Shown: positions 1 through 5,872, counted from the first letter of the stretch. The stretch: 5,874 bases of DNA from an uncultured Clostridia bacterium (GCA_947088195.1 CAMUFS010000204.1:1-5874), one strand, 5' to 3'. The notes: generated from the letters alone by a model not told the origin. Made by a program: numbers and translations.

Positions 1-75
1 CTCATATCCCTGTTTTTCCAAATACTCTTTTGCAAGCCGTTCTTTTTCACTGCCGATTGCTCTTCTATTTTCCAC
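1..75 (-). CDS. yraN: YraN family (UPF0102) nuclease-like protein, N-terminal fragment
   Basis: Only the first 25 codons lie in the window; the gene runs off the left edge. The visible residues include RRAIGSEKERLAKEYLEKQG, matching the family opening pattern of a short basic start, then G-x-x-x-E-x-x-A-x-x-Y-L-x-x-x-G-Y. The family has a predicted Holliday-junction-resolvase-like (restriction-endonuclease) fold; its catalytic residues lie further downstream and cannot be checked here. The start is GTG at 75-73: an in-frame TGA lies two codons upstream (81-79), so no earlier start is possible, and AAAGG (86-82) sits 6 bases before it. The start lies inside the 3' end of the FlhB-like gene, giving an 11-base overlap that suggests translational coupling. 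YraN-type genes commonly sit near rnhB, which supports the call. The family assignment is fairly firm; the cellular role is poorly defined. Confidence 0.8.
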   Translation of the reverse strand, partial: MENRRAIGSEKERLAKEYLEKQGYE

Positions 76-352
76 CCATCACCTTTCCCCTCAATCTGTC
101 CATATCATCCACAAAGATCAAAATTTCTGCCACCACCTCATACAATTCTGGTGGTATTGTATCTCCAATCTCCAATCTGCCAAGCGTGCTGGCAAGCTTA
201 GAATCCTTATAGAGAGGAACATCGCTTTCCTTTGCCTTTTCTATAATTCTCTCCGCAACCTCGCCTTTCCCGGCAGCGATAATGCGCGGCGCCTCATCTC
301 CCACCTCATAGGAAAGTGCGACCGCCTGCTTTTTCTTTTCCTTTTTCTCCAA
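65..352 (-). CDS. ylqH: Stand-alone FlhB/EscU C-terminal-domain protein (YlqH type)
   Basis: A 95-residue soluble protein equal to only the cytoplasmic C-terminal domain of FlhB/YscU export-gate proteins. Residues 9-17 (QAVALSYEV) align with the FlhB segment just after its cleavage site, residues 45-57 (DVPLYKDSKLAST) with the conserved P-x-x-x-x-x-x-L-A block, and residues 62-81 (I-G-D-x-I-P-P-E-L-Y then V-A-E-I-L) with the domain's end. There are no membrane helices, and the NPTH self-cleavage motif is replaced by a lysine-rich start (KKEKKK). The start is TTG at 352-350: AGGGGGAG (366-359) lies 6 bases upstream and an in-frame TAG sits two codons before it, so no ATG is available. It follows the FliK-like gene by 20 bases, the order seen for Bacillus ylqG-ylqH. 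In full-length proteins this domain binds export substrates and FliK; whether the stand-alone form does so is inferred. The family call is strong, the function uncertain. Confidence 0.85.
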   Translation of the reverse strand: MEKKEKKKQAVALSYEVGDEAPRIIAAGKGEVAERIIEKAKESDVPLYKDSKLASTLGRLEIGDTIPPELYEVVAEILIFVDDMDRLRGKVMGGK

Positions 353-372
353 AGCCTACTCCCCCTAAAACA

Positions 373-1938
373 TTATGCCCGCACATCAAAAGAAAATCTT
401 CGAATGTCGCTTGCCATTCCTGCCTCTCCAGTCAGGCATTGCTCAAAGCTCTTCTGCTCCTCATTATTTTTTAAGATAGTCTGAACCGAGCAGGAATATC
501 CCTTATTCTTAAGCCTTTCCTCCAAAATATCCATATGCTCCTCAATAAAATCCAAAAGCTCCACTGTCTCCAGTGTAAAATTGGTTGTGACGCGCTGCCC
601 CTTCATGCGCACAAGCACATCCACAGAACCAAGATTTTCCATATCCAGATGAAGAAAGGCACTCAAGCCCTCCTCCACACTGCCCTTTGCTTTTTTCTTT
701 GTATAGACATATAAATCGGCGTGCGCCTGCTTTTCTGCCATTCTGAGTGGAAGCTGAATATAAGTAAACATCTCATTAAGTGACTGCATAAACTTTACAT
801 TCTGCGCTACATTCTGCACAGGCTTTTCCAGCGGTGCCGCCTCTTTTCCATAAGAATGAAGCAGCTCCTTAAGCTTGCTGCTTTTCTCTGCAACTTCTTT
901 AAAATATTCCTTTACCTTCTCCTTATCAGCGACCTCCTCCGGGCGCAACAGAAAATTCTCCCGCAGTGCCTCCTTTAGCACCTTTCCAGTATGCTCCTTC
1001 TCCTCCTTGCCCGTCAAGGAAAGAAGCTCTTTTTCTACTGCGTTCTCCGTTGGCAGCTTTATCGTATGCAAAACTTCCTTCTTTTCCCCCACAGAAGCTT
1101 GCTCTAAGAAAGCTGTGCCCGATTCCACCTTTTTATTCTCCTGAGCGATCTCTTGCTTCTCTGGCGCTGTCTCAGGTGCTTTCTGCTGCTCCTGAACCTT
1201 AGCTGCCTCCTCCCCCTTAACTGTCTCAGGGTATAAGATAGCTGTAAATTCCTTTAAAAAGGTCTCTGCCTTTTCCGGCGACTCCGCCATAAGCTGCTCC
1301 ACAAGCTGCGGCAGCTTCTGTTCCATAGTATCAACCTCCTTTAATAAGCTGTGCTCAAACTGCTTATAATTGGAAAGCTGATTTAAATTCTCCTCGTTCA
1401 CCGGTATATGATATTTATTCAAAGTGATCAGATCCTGAATGTCTGCCTGCGGAAACTTTGCCAACTGCCTTACATAAGACAAAATGCTCTGCTTATCAAT
1501 AGGCTGATTTGCGGAGAGAAGATTTTTCACCAGATCAAGCGTTTTCTCTGTCATCTGAAGATTGGCCGCCTCAAGCGCACGTCCCGCCACCATAAGCTCT
1601 CCACTCTGTGCCGCATCTGTTGCCAGAGGCCGGATATAGAGCTGATTATCCTGATTATCCTTCACCTGAAACATTGCCTTCTGCCCAATCAGAAACTCAA
1701 AGTTCTCTGCAAGCCTCGCCTGCACACTCTGTTGGTTTCCAAGTGTAATCATAATATAATTGCCCCGAATATCCGTGATCTGTCCAGAAAATATCTGTCC
1801 CGGCTCCATATTTTTAAGCAGCATCTCCGCCGCCTGTCCCGCAACTGGTTTCCCTGAGATGCTCTGCGTATTCTGCTCAACATAGGCAGACTGCCCCTTA
1901 AGCTGAGACAACATACTGCCGACATTCGAATACTCCAT
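373..1938 (-). CDS. ylqG: FliK-like (flagellar hook-length control domain) protein, YlqG type
   Basis: A 521-residue protein with no signal peptide or membrane segment. Residues about 46-105 form a beta-rich module (GQIFSGQITDIRGNY, then alternating hydrophobics). Residues about 110-235 are helical. Residues about 240-300 are a low-complexity linker rich in E, K, Q and A. Residues about 405-490 match the FliK C-terminal (Flg_hook) domain: alternating hydrophobics ending in LHLDMENLGSVDVLVRMKG, then RVTTNFTLE and a helix-strand end. FliK proteins measure hook length and switch the export gate through the FlhB C-terminal domain; the next gene encodes just such a domain, so the two may interact (inferred). 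The ATG at 1938-1936 lies 2 bases past the rnhB stop, and its purine-rich AAGGAGG/GGGGG site is inside the rnhB end, so translation is probably coupled. This is the ylqG position of Bacillus. It is unlikely to be the true hook-length FliK, which normally sits in the fla/che cluster. Confidence 0.75.
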   Translation of the reverse strand: MEYSNVGSMLSQLKGQSAYVEQNTQSISGKPVAGQAAEMLLKNMEPGQIFSGQITDIRGNYIMITLGNQQSVQARLAENFEFLIGQKAMFQVKDNQDNQLYIRPLATDAAQSGELMVAGRALEAANLQMTEKTLDLVKNLLSANQPIDKQSILSYVRQLAKFPQADIQDLITLNKYHIPVNEENLNQLSNYKQFEHSLLKEVDTMEQKLPQLVEQLMAESPEKAETFLKEFTAILYPETVKGEEAAKVQEQQKAPETAPEKQEIAQENKKVESGTAFLEQASVGEKKEVLHTIKLPTENAVEKELLSLTGKEEKEHTGKVLKEALRENFLLRPEEVADKEKVKEYFKEVAEKSSKLKELLHSYGKEAAPLEKPVQNVAQNVKFMQSLNEMFTYIQLPLRMAEKQAHADLYVYTKKKAKGSVEEGLSAFLHLDMENLGSVDVLVRMKGQRVTTNFTLETVELLDFIEEHMDILEERLKNKGYSCSVQTILKNNEEQKSFEQCLTGEAGMASDIRRFSFDVRA

Positions 1939-1940
1939 CT

Positions 1941-2717
1941 TTAATCCCCCTCCTCCTTCTCTATGTTCTTAATAAAGGTTTTTCTGTGTATCGGACACGC
2001 ACCATATGCCTTTATCGCCTCAATATGCGCCTGTGAGCCATAACCCTTATGTGCCTCAAATCCATACTCAGGATACAGCTCCCCATAAGCCTCCATCATC
2101 CTGTCCCTTGTCACCTTGGCAATCACACTTGCCGCTGCTATCGAAAGGCTTTTCGCATCTCCCTTCACAATCGAGACCTGCTTTATGGAAACCTTGGGAA
2201 TAATAACTGCATCATTTAATAATATATCGGGTACCTGGTCCAGTTTATTAACAGCAATCCGCATTGCCTCATAATCTGCCTGCAAAATATTGATCTCATC
2301 AATCCTCTTCGCGCTCACAATCCCAATTCCTACACTTACTGCCTTCTCCATAATCTCCTGATACAACGCCTCCCTGCGCTTTGCTGAAAGCTGTTTGGAA
2401 TCATTCAAATAGAGAAGCTTTGTCTCCTTTGGAAGAATCACTGCTGCCGCCACCACAGGTCCCGCCAGAGGCCCTCTCCCAGCCTCGTCAATGCCACAGA
2501 TTGCGTGAAAAGCAGCATATTTTCTCTCAAAAACAAGCATATCATCAAGCCTCTTAAGCTCCTTTTCATAATCCTCATGCCTCTTTTTATACTGTTTGCA
2601 CAGCTTTGCCACTCCAACTCTCTCATCATCAGAAAAAGCCTCCAGCACCTCTGGAAGCCTCTCTATCTCAGTTGATTCTAACATTGTTTTTATTACAGAT
2701 ATACTCTGTCTCTCCAT
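1941..2717 (-). CDS. rnhB: Ribonuclease HII
   Basis: RNase HII cuts the RNA strand of RNA-DNA hybrids and starts removal of single ribonucleotides from DNA in the cytoplasm. The 258-residue product has the full signature: DEAGRGPLAGPV at residues 77-88, NDSKQLSAKRR at 105-115, LLND at 166-169, IVKGDAKS at 183-190 followed by the IAAASVIAKVTRD block, and HKGYGS at 223-228. By alignment with E. coli RnhB (D16, E17, D108, D126) the metal-binding residues are D77, E78, D169 and D187; all are present, so the enzyme should be active. The extra 70 or so N-terminal residues, charged and helical, are typical of the longer Bacillus-type enzymes, where this part helps bind substrate. The start is ATG at 2717-2715 with a modest AAAGGGAAAG site just upstream. 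It lies 35 bases after signal peptidase copy B and 2 bases before the FliK-like gene. Confidence 0.97.
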   Translation of the reverse strand: MERQSISVIKTMLESTEIERLPEVLEAFSDDERVGVAKLCKQYKKRHEDYEKELKRLDDMLVFERKYAAFHAICGIDEAGRGPLAGPVVAAAVILPKETKLLYLNDSKQLSAKRREALYQEIMEKAVSVGIGIVSAKRIDEINILQADYEAMRIAVNKLDQVPDILLNDAVIIPKVSIKQVSIVKGDAKSLSIAAASVIAKVTRDRMMEAYGELYPEYGFEAHKGYGSQAHIEAIKAYGACPIHRKTFIKNIEKEEGD

Positions 2718-2752
2718 TTTCTTTCCCTTTCTCTTCTTGTATTCCCGCTTTG

Positions 2753-3334
2753 TTACTCCTCCTGTTTCCTTAGCACTCCAAACGCGCTCAGCGGATACAT
2801 TCGAAACACTGCCTTTCCCACAATCTGTGAGCGCTCTATCACACCAACCTCCTCATAACGACTGTCAAAGCTTTCTGTGCGATTATCTCCCAGAACAAAA
2901 TATTCTCCTTCTCCAAGCGTAATTTCCTCGGCAGCGATTCCCGCATAGCTTATCACAGCCATTCCATAATTTTCCTCAAGCAATCTGTCATCAATATAAA
3001 TCCCACCTGCCCGACTGATCCATATCCGCTCACCCGGCAGAGCGATAACCCTCTTTATATAAAATATCCCGTCCCTGCGAAAAACGATAATATCAAATCG
3101 ATCTGGATTCTGGAAATAATAAGAAAATTTATCAATCCATATCTGATCGCCGCCATAGAGAGCAGGCTCCATAGAAATTCCTCTCACATCCGTGCGCTGT
3201 CCCACAAAATGCAGCATTAAATAGAGCACAGCAGCAGCAACCACCATATGAGCAATTCGATCCGCCCATCTAAAAAATCTTTTCTTCCACTCAGATTGCT
3301 CAGGCATAGAGATTTTTCTGTCAGTTGAACGCAT
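2753..3334 (-). CDS. lepB: Signal peptidase I, copy B
   Basis: A type I signal peptidase, which removes signal peptides from exported preproteins on the outer face of the membrane using a Ser-Lys dyad. In the 193-residue product, a basic N-terminus is followed by one membrane helix at about residues 27-45. The serine motif GISMEPAL contains catalytic S54, the lysine motif FYIKRVIALPGE contains K94, and the box GDNRTESFDSR is at 149-159. This is the short, single-helix Gram-positive (SipS-like) type. The start used is ATG at 3334-3332, 6 bases after the rbgA stop, with GGGTGAT, overlapping that stop, as the likely ribosome site. A second ATG nine codons in (3307-3305) would also keep the membrane helix but has no clear ribosome site. 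It is a paralogue of copy A across rbgA, with clearly different sequence between the motifs, so this is not a recent duplication. Confidence 0.95.
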   Translation of the reverse strand: MRSTDRKISMPEQSEWKKRFFRWADRIAHMVVAAAVLYLMLHFVGQRTDVRGISMEPALYGGDQIWIDKFSYYFQNPDRFDIIVFRRDGIFYIKRVIALPGERIWISRAGGIYIDDRLLEENYGMAVISYAGIAAEEITLGEGEYFVLGDNRTESFDSRYEEVGVIERSQIVGKAVFRMYPLSAFGVLRKQEE

Positions 3335-3340
3335 CCTCTA

Positions 3341-4180
3341 TCACCCCGGAAGCTCTAAAGTAATTCTTCCCAGCCTTCCACTTCGAAAATCCTCAAGAAA
3401 CAGGAAAGCCGCTTTATCCATATCATACTCCCCGCCTTTTAACAGACATGCACGGCTCTTCGCCACCGCCTCAAGGAGCTGTACTGGCTCCTGAGCCTGT
3501 GTCTGATAGCGCTCCTTCCATGTATCCATATCACCTTTATCTAAAAAACGCATTAACTCTAACGCAAGCTCTGTGGTATTTACTATTTCATCTCGTATAG
3601 ATCCAATAAAAGCAAGTATAAGCCCCACCTTCTGATCCTCAAACTTCGGCCACAAAATACCAGGCGTATCCAAAAGCTCCACTCTTTTATTTAACCGAAT
3701 CCACTGCTTTCCCTTTGTCACACCCGGACGATTGCCCGTCTTAGTACACGCTTTCCCTGCAAAAGTATTGATAAAGGTTGATTTTCCCACATTGGGAATC
3801 CCCACCACCATGGCACGCACAGGGCGATTCAAGATCCCGCGCTTTCTGTCACGCTCCATCTTCTCCTGACATGCCTTCTCTATCACACGATGAATCGCCT
3901 TTATATCTGCACCACTTCTTGAATCTGTCCTCACTACATAACAGCCCTTTGCCTTAAAATACTCCTCCCAGCGCTGATTTGCCTTCTCGTCAGCAAGATC
4001 TGCCTTATTTAACAAAATGAGCCTAGATTTATTTTTTCCCAAAATATCTATGTCAGGATTCTGGCTGCTAAATGGAGCCCGTGCATCCAAAATCTCTATC
4101 ACCAGATCCACCAGTCGGATATCCTCCTCCATCATGCGCCTAGCCTTTGTCATATGTCCGGGATACCATTGCACATTCAT
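3341..4180 (-). CDS. rbgA: Ribosome biogenesis GTPase RbgA (YlqF)
   Basis: RbgA is a GTPase that promotes a late step of 50S subunit maturation; in Bacillus subtilis it is essential. The 279-residue product is close to the usual length of about 280. It begins with the family hallmark QWYPGHMTKARR (residues 4-15). The GTPase motifs are circularly permuted, as expected: G4 NKAD at 58-61 comes first, followed by G1 GIPNVGKS at 127-134, the G2 threonine T155 in RPGVTKG, and G3 DTPG at 171-174. The C-terminal part, from about residue 195, is the helical ANTAR-like domain that contacts the ribosome. The start is ATG at 4180-4178 with AAAGGAAAAG just upstream. It lies 22 bases after signal peptidase copy A and 6 bases before copy B. 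Its closeness to rplS fits a shared role in building the large subunit. Confidence 0.97.
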   Translation of the reverse strand: MNVQWYPGHMTKARRMMEEDIRLVDLVIEILDARAPFSSQNPDIDILGKNKSRLILLNKADLADEKANQRWEEYFKAKGCYVVRTDSRSGADIKAIHRVIEKACQEKMERDRKRGILNRPVRAMVVGIPNVGKSTFINTFAGKACTKTGNRPGVTKGKQWIRLNKRVELLDTPGILWPKFEDQKVGLILAFIGSIRDEIVNTTELALELMRFLDKGDMDTWKERYQTQAQEPVQLLEAVAKSRACLLKGGEYDMDKAAFLFLEDFRSGRLGRITLELPG

Positions 4181-4202
4181 ATTCTTTTCCTTTCTTTCTC
4201 AT

Positions 4203-4760
4203 CTATTTTACCAGAGAAATATCATTTAAGCTAGTCACCTTCAGCCATACCTTTCCGATAATATTGCTGCGCTTTACATTGCCCACGCTAGAGAATCTAC
4301 TATCCTCGCTGTTATTGCGGTTGTCTCCCAGCACAAAATATTCATCCTCCCCCAGCACAATCTCTTCTTTTGCCAATCCCGGATTTAGAATTTTCTCCAA
4401 ACCATCTTCCATCCTCTGCACTTCCCCATTTATATATAACACCCCATCCTTTATCTGCACTGTCTCCCCCGGCAATGCTATAATGCGCTTAATATAATAT
4501 TGTGATGCATCCGATCTCGGCAAAAATATAATAATATCACCGCGCTCTGGTTCCTTAAAATGATATAGCAGGCGATCCATCAACAGCTCATCCTCATTGG
4601 TCAATGCTGGCTCCATGGAATAGCCGGTCATTGTGATCTGCTCTCCCAAAAAAACTCCAATAAAAAGTGCTGCTCCTACTGCCACGGACAAATCCACCAG
4701 CCATTTTAAAACCACATAGAATGGGGAAATTTCCTCTTTCTTTCCTCGTTTATGCGTCAT
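4203..4760 (-). CDS. lepB: Signal peptidase I, copy A
   Basis: A second type I signal peptidase. With the start chosen here it has 185 residues: a basic N-terminus (MTHKRGKKEE), one membrane helix at about residues 16-38, the serine motif GYSMEPAL with catalytic S48, the lysine motif YYIKRIIALPGE with K91, and GDNRNNSEDSR at 145-155. All catalytic elements are intact. The open frame extends upstream to a TTG at 4805 with ATGs at 4799 and 4766. The ATG at 4760-4758 is preferred because AAGGGG (4773-4768) lies exactly 7 bases upstream, and because the added 15 residues (rich in L, C, W and Y) do not resemble a signal peptidase N-terminus. It is first in the run of genes after the rplS terminator and may have its own promoter. 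The lysine and GDNR boxes resemble those of copy B, but the regions between motifs differ, so the copies may favour different substrates (inferred). Confidence 0.94.
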   Translation of the reverse strand: MTHKRGKKEEISPFYVVLKWLVDLSVAVGAALFIGVFLGEQITMTGYSMEPALTNEDELLMDRLLYHFKEPERGDIIIFLPRSDASQYYIKRIIALPGETVQIKDGVLYINGEVQRMEDGLEKILNPGLAKEEIVLGEDEYFVLGDNRNNSEDSRFSSVGNVKRSNIIGKVWLKVTSLNDISLVK

Positions 4761-4767
4761 CCTCATA

Positions 4768-4773
4768 CCCCTT
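4768..4773 (-). promoter_or_regulatory. Ribosome binding site that sets the start of lepB copy A
   Basis: AAGGGG followed by a 7-base spacer to the ATG at 4760. No comparable site precedes the upstream TTG (4805) or ATG (4799) candidates, and the ATG at 4766 is only one base from it, too close to use it. Confidence 0.6.
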
Positions 4774-4788
4774 GCATACCACAGACAT

Positions 4789-4817
4789 AGTCTATCCATA
4801 TGCAATACCTATGTAAA
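4789..4817 (-). promoter_or_regulatory. Possible sigma-A promoter for lepB copy A and the downstream operon
   Basis: TTTACA (4817-4812), a 17-base spacer, then TAGACT (4794-4789), four of six matches to the -10 consensus. Transcription would start near 4782, downstream of the TTG and ATG candidates at 4805 and 4799, agreeing with the ATG at 4760 as the start. The match is only moderate; the operon may rely wholly or partly on read-through from rplS. Confidence 0.35.
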
Positions 4818-4859
4818 ATACTCCTATATATTCCATTCACTTCCTGCCCGTGCATACAG

Positions 4860-4891
4860 AAAAGGGACAATATACAAAATGTACTTGTCCC
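4860..4891 (-). terminator. Intrinsic terminator after rplS
   Basis: On the minus strand GGGACAA (4891-4885) pairs with TTGTCCC (4870-4864). The inner GTACA/TGTAT segment extends the stem past one bulged A, closing on a short T loop, and four T residues (4863-4860) follow. The hairpin begins 8 bases past the rplS stop. The short T run suggests partial termination, lowering expression of the genes downstream relative to L19. Confidence 0.65.
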
Positions 4892-4898
4892 CGTTTCA

Positions 4899-5246
4899 TT
4901 ATTTCACTAATTCTTTTACCTTCGCACGTTTTCCCACTCTATTTCTTAAGTAATTAAGCTTCGCTCTTCTTACCTTACCGTGACGGACAACCTCTACCCT
5001 GTCAATAATAGGGGAATGTAAAGGCCATGTCTTCTCAACGCCAATTCCGTTGGATGTCTTTCTTACAGTAAAAGTCTCGCGGTTGGAACCACCCTGCTTC
5101 TTCAATACAGTTCCCTCAAAAACCTGTATTCTCTCACGAGTTCCCTCGATAACCTTTGCATAAACCTTAACTGTGTCACCTACGTTAAAGCTTGGAACCT
5201 CTGCCTTAAGCTGAGTAGCCTCAATGCTTCTGATCATTTCGTTCAT
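4899..5246 (-). CDS. rplS: Large-subunit ribosomal protein L19
   Basis: A 115-residue basic protein of normal L19 length. L19 sits at the interface of the 50S and 30S subunits. Recognisable family segments are FNVGDTVKVYAKVIEGTRER (residues 20-39), the IQVFEGTVLKKQGG block that follows, ETFTVRK, GIGVEKTWPLHSPIID and the basic end KLNYLRNRVGKRAKVKE. The start is ATG at 5246-5244 with a textbook AAGGAGG site and a 5-base spacer; the methionine three codons in would be too far from it. It has its own promoter and a structured leader (listed separately). In many bacteria rplS directly follows rpsP-rimM-trmD, but here trmD is not adjacent: the gene upstream in the window is a small acidic orphan on the same strand. 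Confidence 0.98.
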   Translation of the reverse strand: MNEMIRSIEATQLKAEVPSFNVGDTVKVYAKVIEGTRERIQVFEGTVLKKQGGSNRETFTVRKTSNGIGVEKTWPLHSPIIDRVEVVRHGKVRRAKLNYLRNRVGKRAKVKELVK

Positions 5247-5267
5247 TAGTGCCTCCTTGTTATTCTG

Positions 5268-5304
5268 GACGTTCTTAAAACACCCTCCGTGCCAGAGGAA
5301 CGTC
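5268..5304 (-). promoter_or_regulatory. Putative L19 leader RNA (5' UTR structure of rplS)
   Basis: On the minus strand GACGTTC (5304-5298) pairs perfectly with GAACGTC (5274-5268), enclosing a second small stem, CTC (5297-5295) with GAG (5287-5285), closed by a short GC-containing loop. The structure ends a few bases before the AAGGAGG site and lies downstream of a promoter. A conserved L19 leader in front of rplS is known in Firmicutes and is thought to mediate autoregulation by L19. Assignment rests on position and folding by eye, not on a covariance-model match. Confidence 0.6.
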
Positions 5305-5325
5305 TCGTCTTCTCACAACTTCATT

Positions 5326-5354
5326 ATAATAACATGTTTTTTCCAAATTTGCAA
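5326..5354 (-). promoter_or_regulatory. Sigma-A-type extended -10 promoter of rplS
   Basis: TTGCAA (5354-5349), a 17-base spacer, and TATTAT (5331-5326) preceded by the extended element TG-T (5334-5332). A perfect TATAAT overlaps it 3 bases further on (5328-5323). Transcription would begin near 5320, giving a leader of about 75 bases that holds the hairpin above. Confidence 0.6.
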
Positions 5355-5424
5355 GTAGTTTATAACAAAACTCGCGACAAACACATAAATATCCTATGCC
5401 GAAACAATATGAAATGATCTTTTT

Positions 5425-5451
5425 GCGTTCCTTTTATTGGAACACATGTTT
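5425..5451 (+). other. Hairpin between the acidic orphan gene and rplS
   Basis: GCGTTCC (5425-5431) and GGAACAC (5439-5445) pair around a 7-base loop, with five continuous base pairs. On the plus strand an ATG and a run of T follow, like a terminator for plus-strand transcription, but no plus-strand gene is seen. On the minus strand the stem gains a G-U pair but has no T run after it, so termination of the orphan's transcript is doubtful. Confidence 0.3.
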
Positions 5452-5470
5452 TTTGTATAGATATGAGTTT

Positions 5471-5686
5471 CTATATTCCTATATTAGAATTGGGTATATC
5501 CAATGTTTCATATATCTCGTCTATCTCTAGTTTGGATATTTCAAATAATTCTTCAGAATTATGAAAAGGTGCTACAGACAATAATGCGTATATTTTATCT
5601 TCAGACAATTCTTGATAGTATTCAACTTGACCTTCTTCGATAAATGGTAATAAGGCACTAACTAAGTTATCATTCTGATGTGACAT
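5471..5686 (-). CDS. Small acidic protein of unknown function
   Basis: A 71-residue product that I do not recognise. It has 15 acidic residues (D and E) against only 2 lysines and no arginine or cysteine, so it is strongly negative. It has no signal peptide or membrane helix, and its hydrophobic pattern suggests mostly helix. The start is ATG at 5686-5684 with GGAAAG 8 bases upstream and an extended -10 promoter about 70 bases further up, so it looks like a real, independently expressed gene. Its DNA is visibly more AT-rich than the cluster to the left. Several acidic small proteins of mobile elements are DNA mimics, immunity proteins or antitoxins, but nothing here identifies one. It lies where trmD would be expected, which suggests an insertion or rearrangement. 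Confidence is that it is coding, not what it does. Confidence 0.6.
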   Translation of the reverse strand: MSHQNDNLVSALLPFIEEGQVEYYQELSEDKIYALLSVAPFHNSEELFEISKLEIDEIYETLDIPNSNIGI

Positions 5687-5757
5687 AATATTATCTTTCC
5701 GTAATCAAATTTATACTTACGTAACTTTTTCTGTTTTATTTTTCCATTCCATAATTT

Positions 5758-5786
5758 ATTATATCATACTTTATACAAAATATAGT
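5758..5786 (-). promoter_or_regulatory. Extended -10 promoter of the small acidic gene
   Basis: A perfect TATAAT (5763-5758) preceded by TG-A (5766-5764) forms a strong extended -10 element. The hexamer 17 bases upstream (5786-5781, ACTATA) is a poor -35, which extended -10 promoters tolerate. The predicted transcript has an AT-rich leader of about 65 bases before the ATG at 5686. Confidence 0.5.
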
Positions 5787-5872
5787 TATCGTTTATTTGT
5801 AATAGGAGAATCATATTCGAGAAGGGTCCGCCCAGAGAATTGGCTATGGTCCTCTGTCACCCCGCTCCCGCT
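5786..5872 (-). other. Possible C-terminal end of an unidentified upstream gene
   Basis: One minus-strand frame stays open from the right edge for 28 codons and stops at TAA (5788-5786). The residues run from SGSGVTEDHSQF to PITNKR. The stretch from about 5820 to 5874 is GC-richer than the AT-rich DNA beside it. The peptide matches no family I know, and 28 codons is short enough to arise by chance. The other two minus frames contain stops. Confidence 0.25.

Noticed and set aside
875..1202. Two overlapping plus-strand open frames, Ser/Phe/Pro-rich
   Set aside because: They are antisense to the E/K-rich linker of the FliK-like gene; the S/F/P bias is simply the complement of its Lys and Glu codons.
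1408..1857. Plus-strand open frame of 149 codons
   Set aside because: It lies wholly antisense to the FliK-like gene, has no ribosome site, and its composition (many C, H, R and L) is that of a shadow frame.
2438..2629. Minus-strand open frame of 63 codons
   Set aside because: It is out of frame within rnhB, whose own frame carries every catalytic motif.
4147..4497. Plus-strand open frame of 116 codons
   Set aside because: It is antisense to signal peptidase copy A and the start of rbgA, with no family resemblance.
4783..4794. Short inverted repeat AGAC-ATA-GTCT upstream of signal peptidase copy A
   Set aside because: The stem is only four base pairs, too weak to call a regulatory hairpin or operator.
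4761..4805. Fifteen extra N-terminal residues for signal peptidase copy A from a TTG start
   Set aside because: There is no ribosome site before the TTG or the next ATG, the residues are atypical for the family, and a well-spaced AAGGGG precedes the ATG at 4760.
5717..5724. Palindrome TTACGTAA in the leader of the acidic gene, as an operator
   Set aside because: At eight bases in AT-rich DNA it is expected by chance, and the symmetry does not extend outward.
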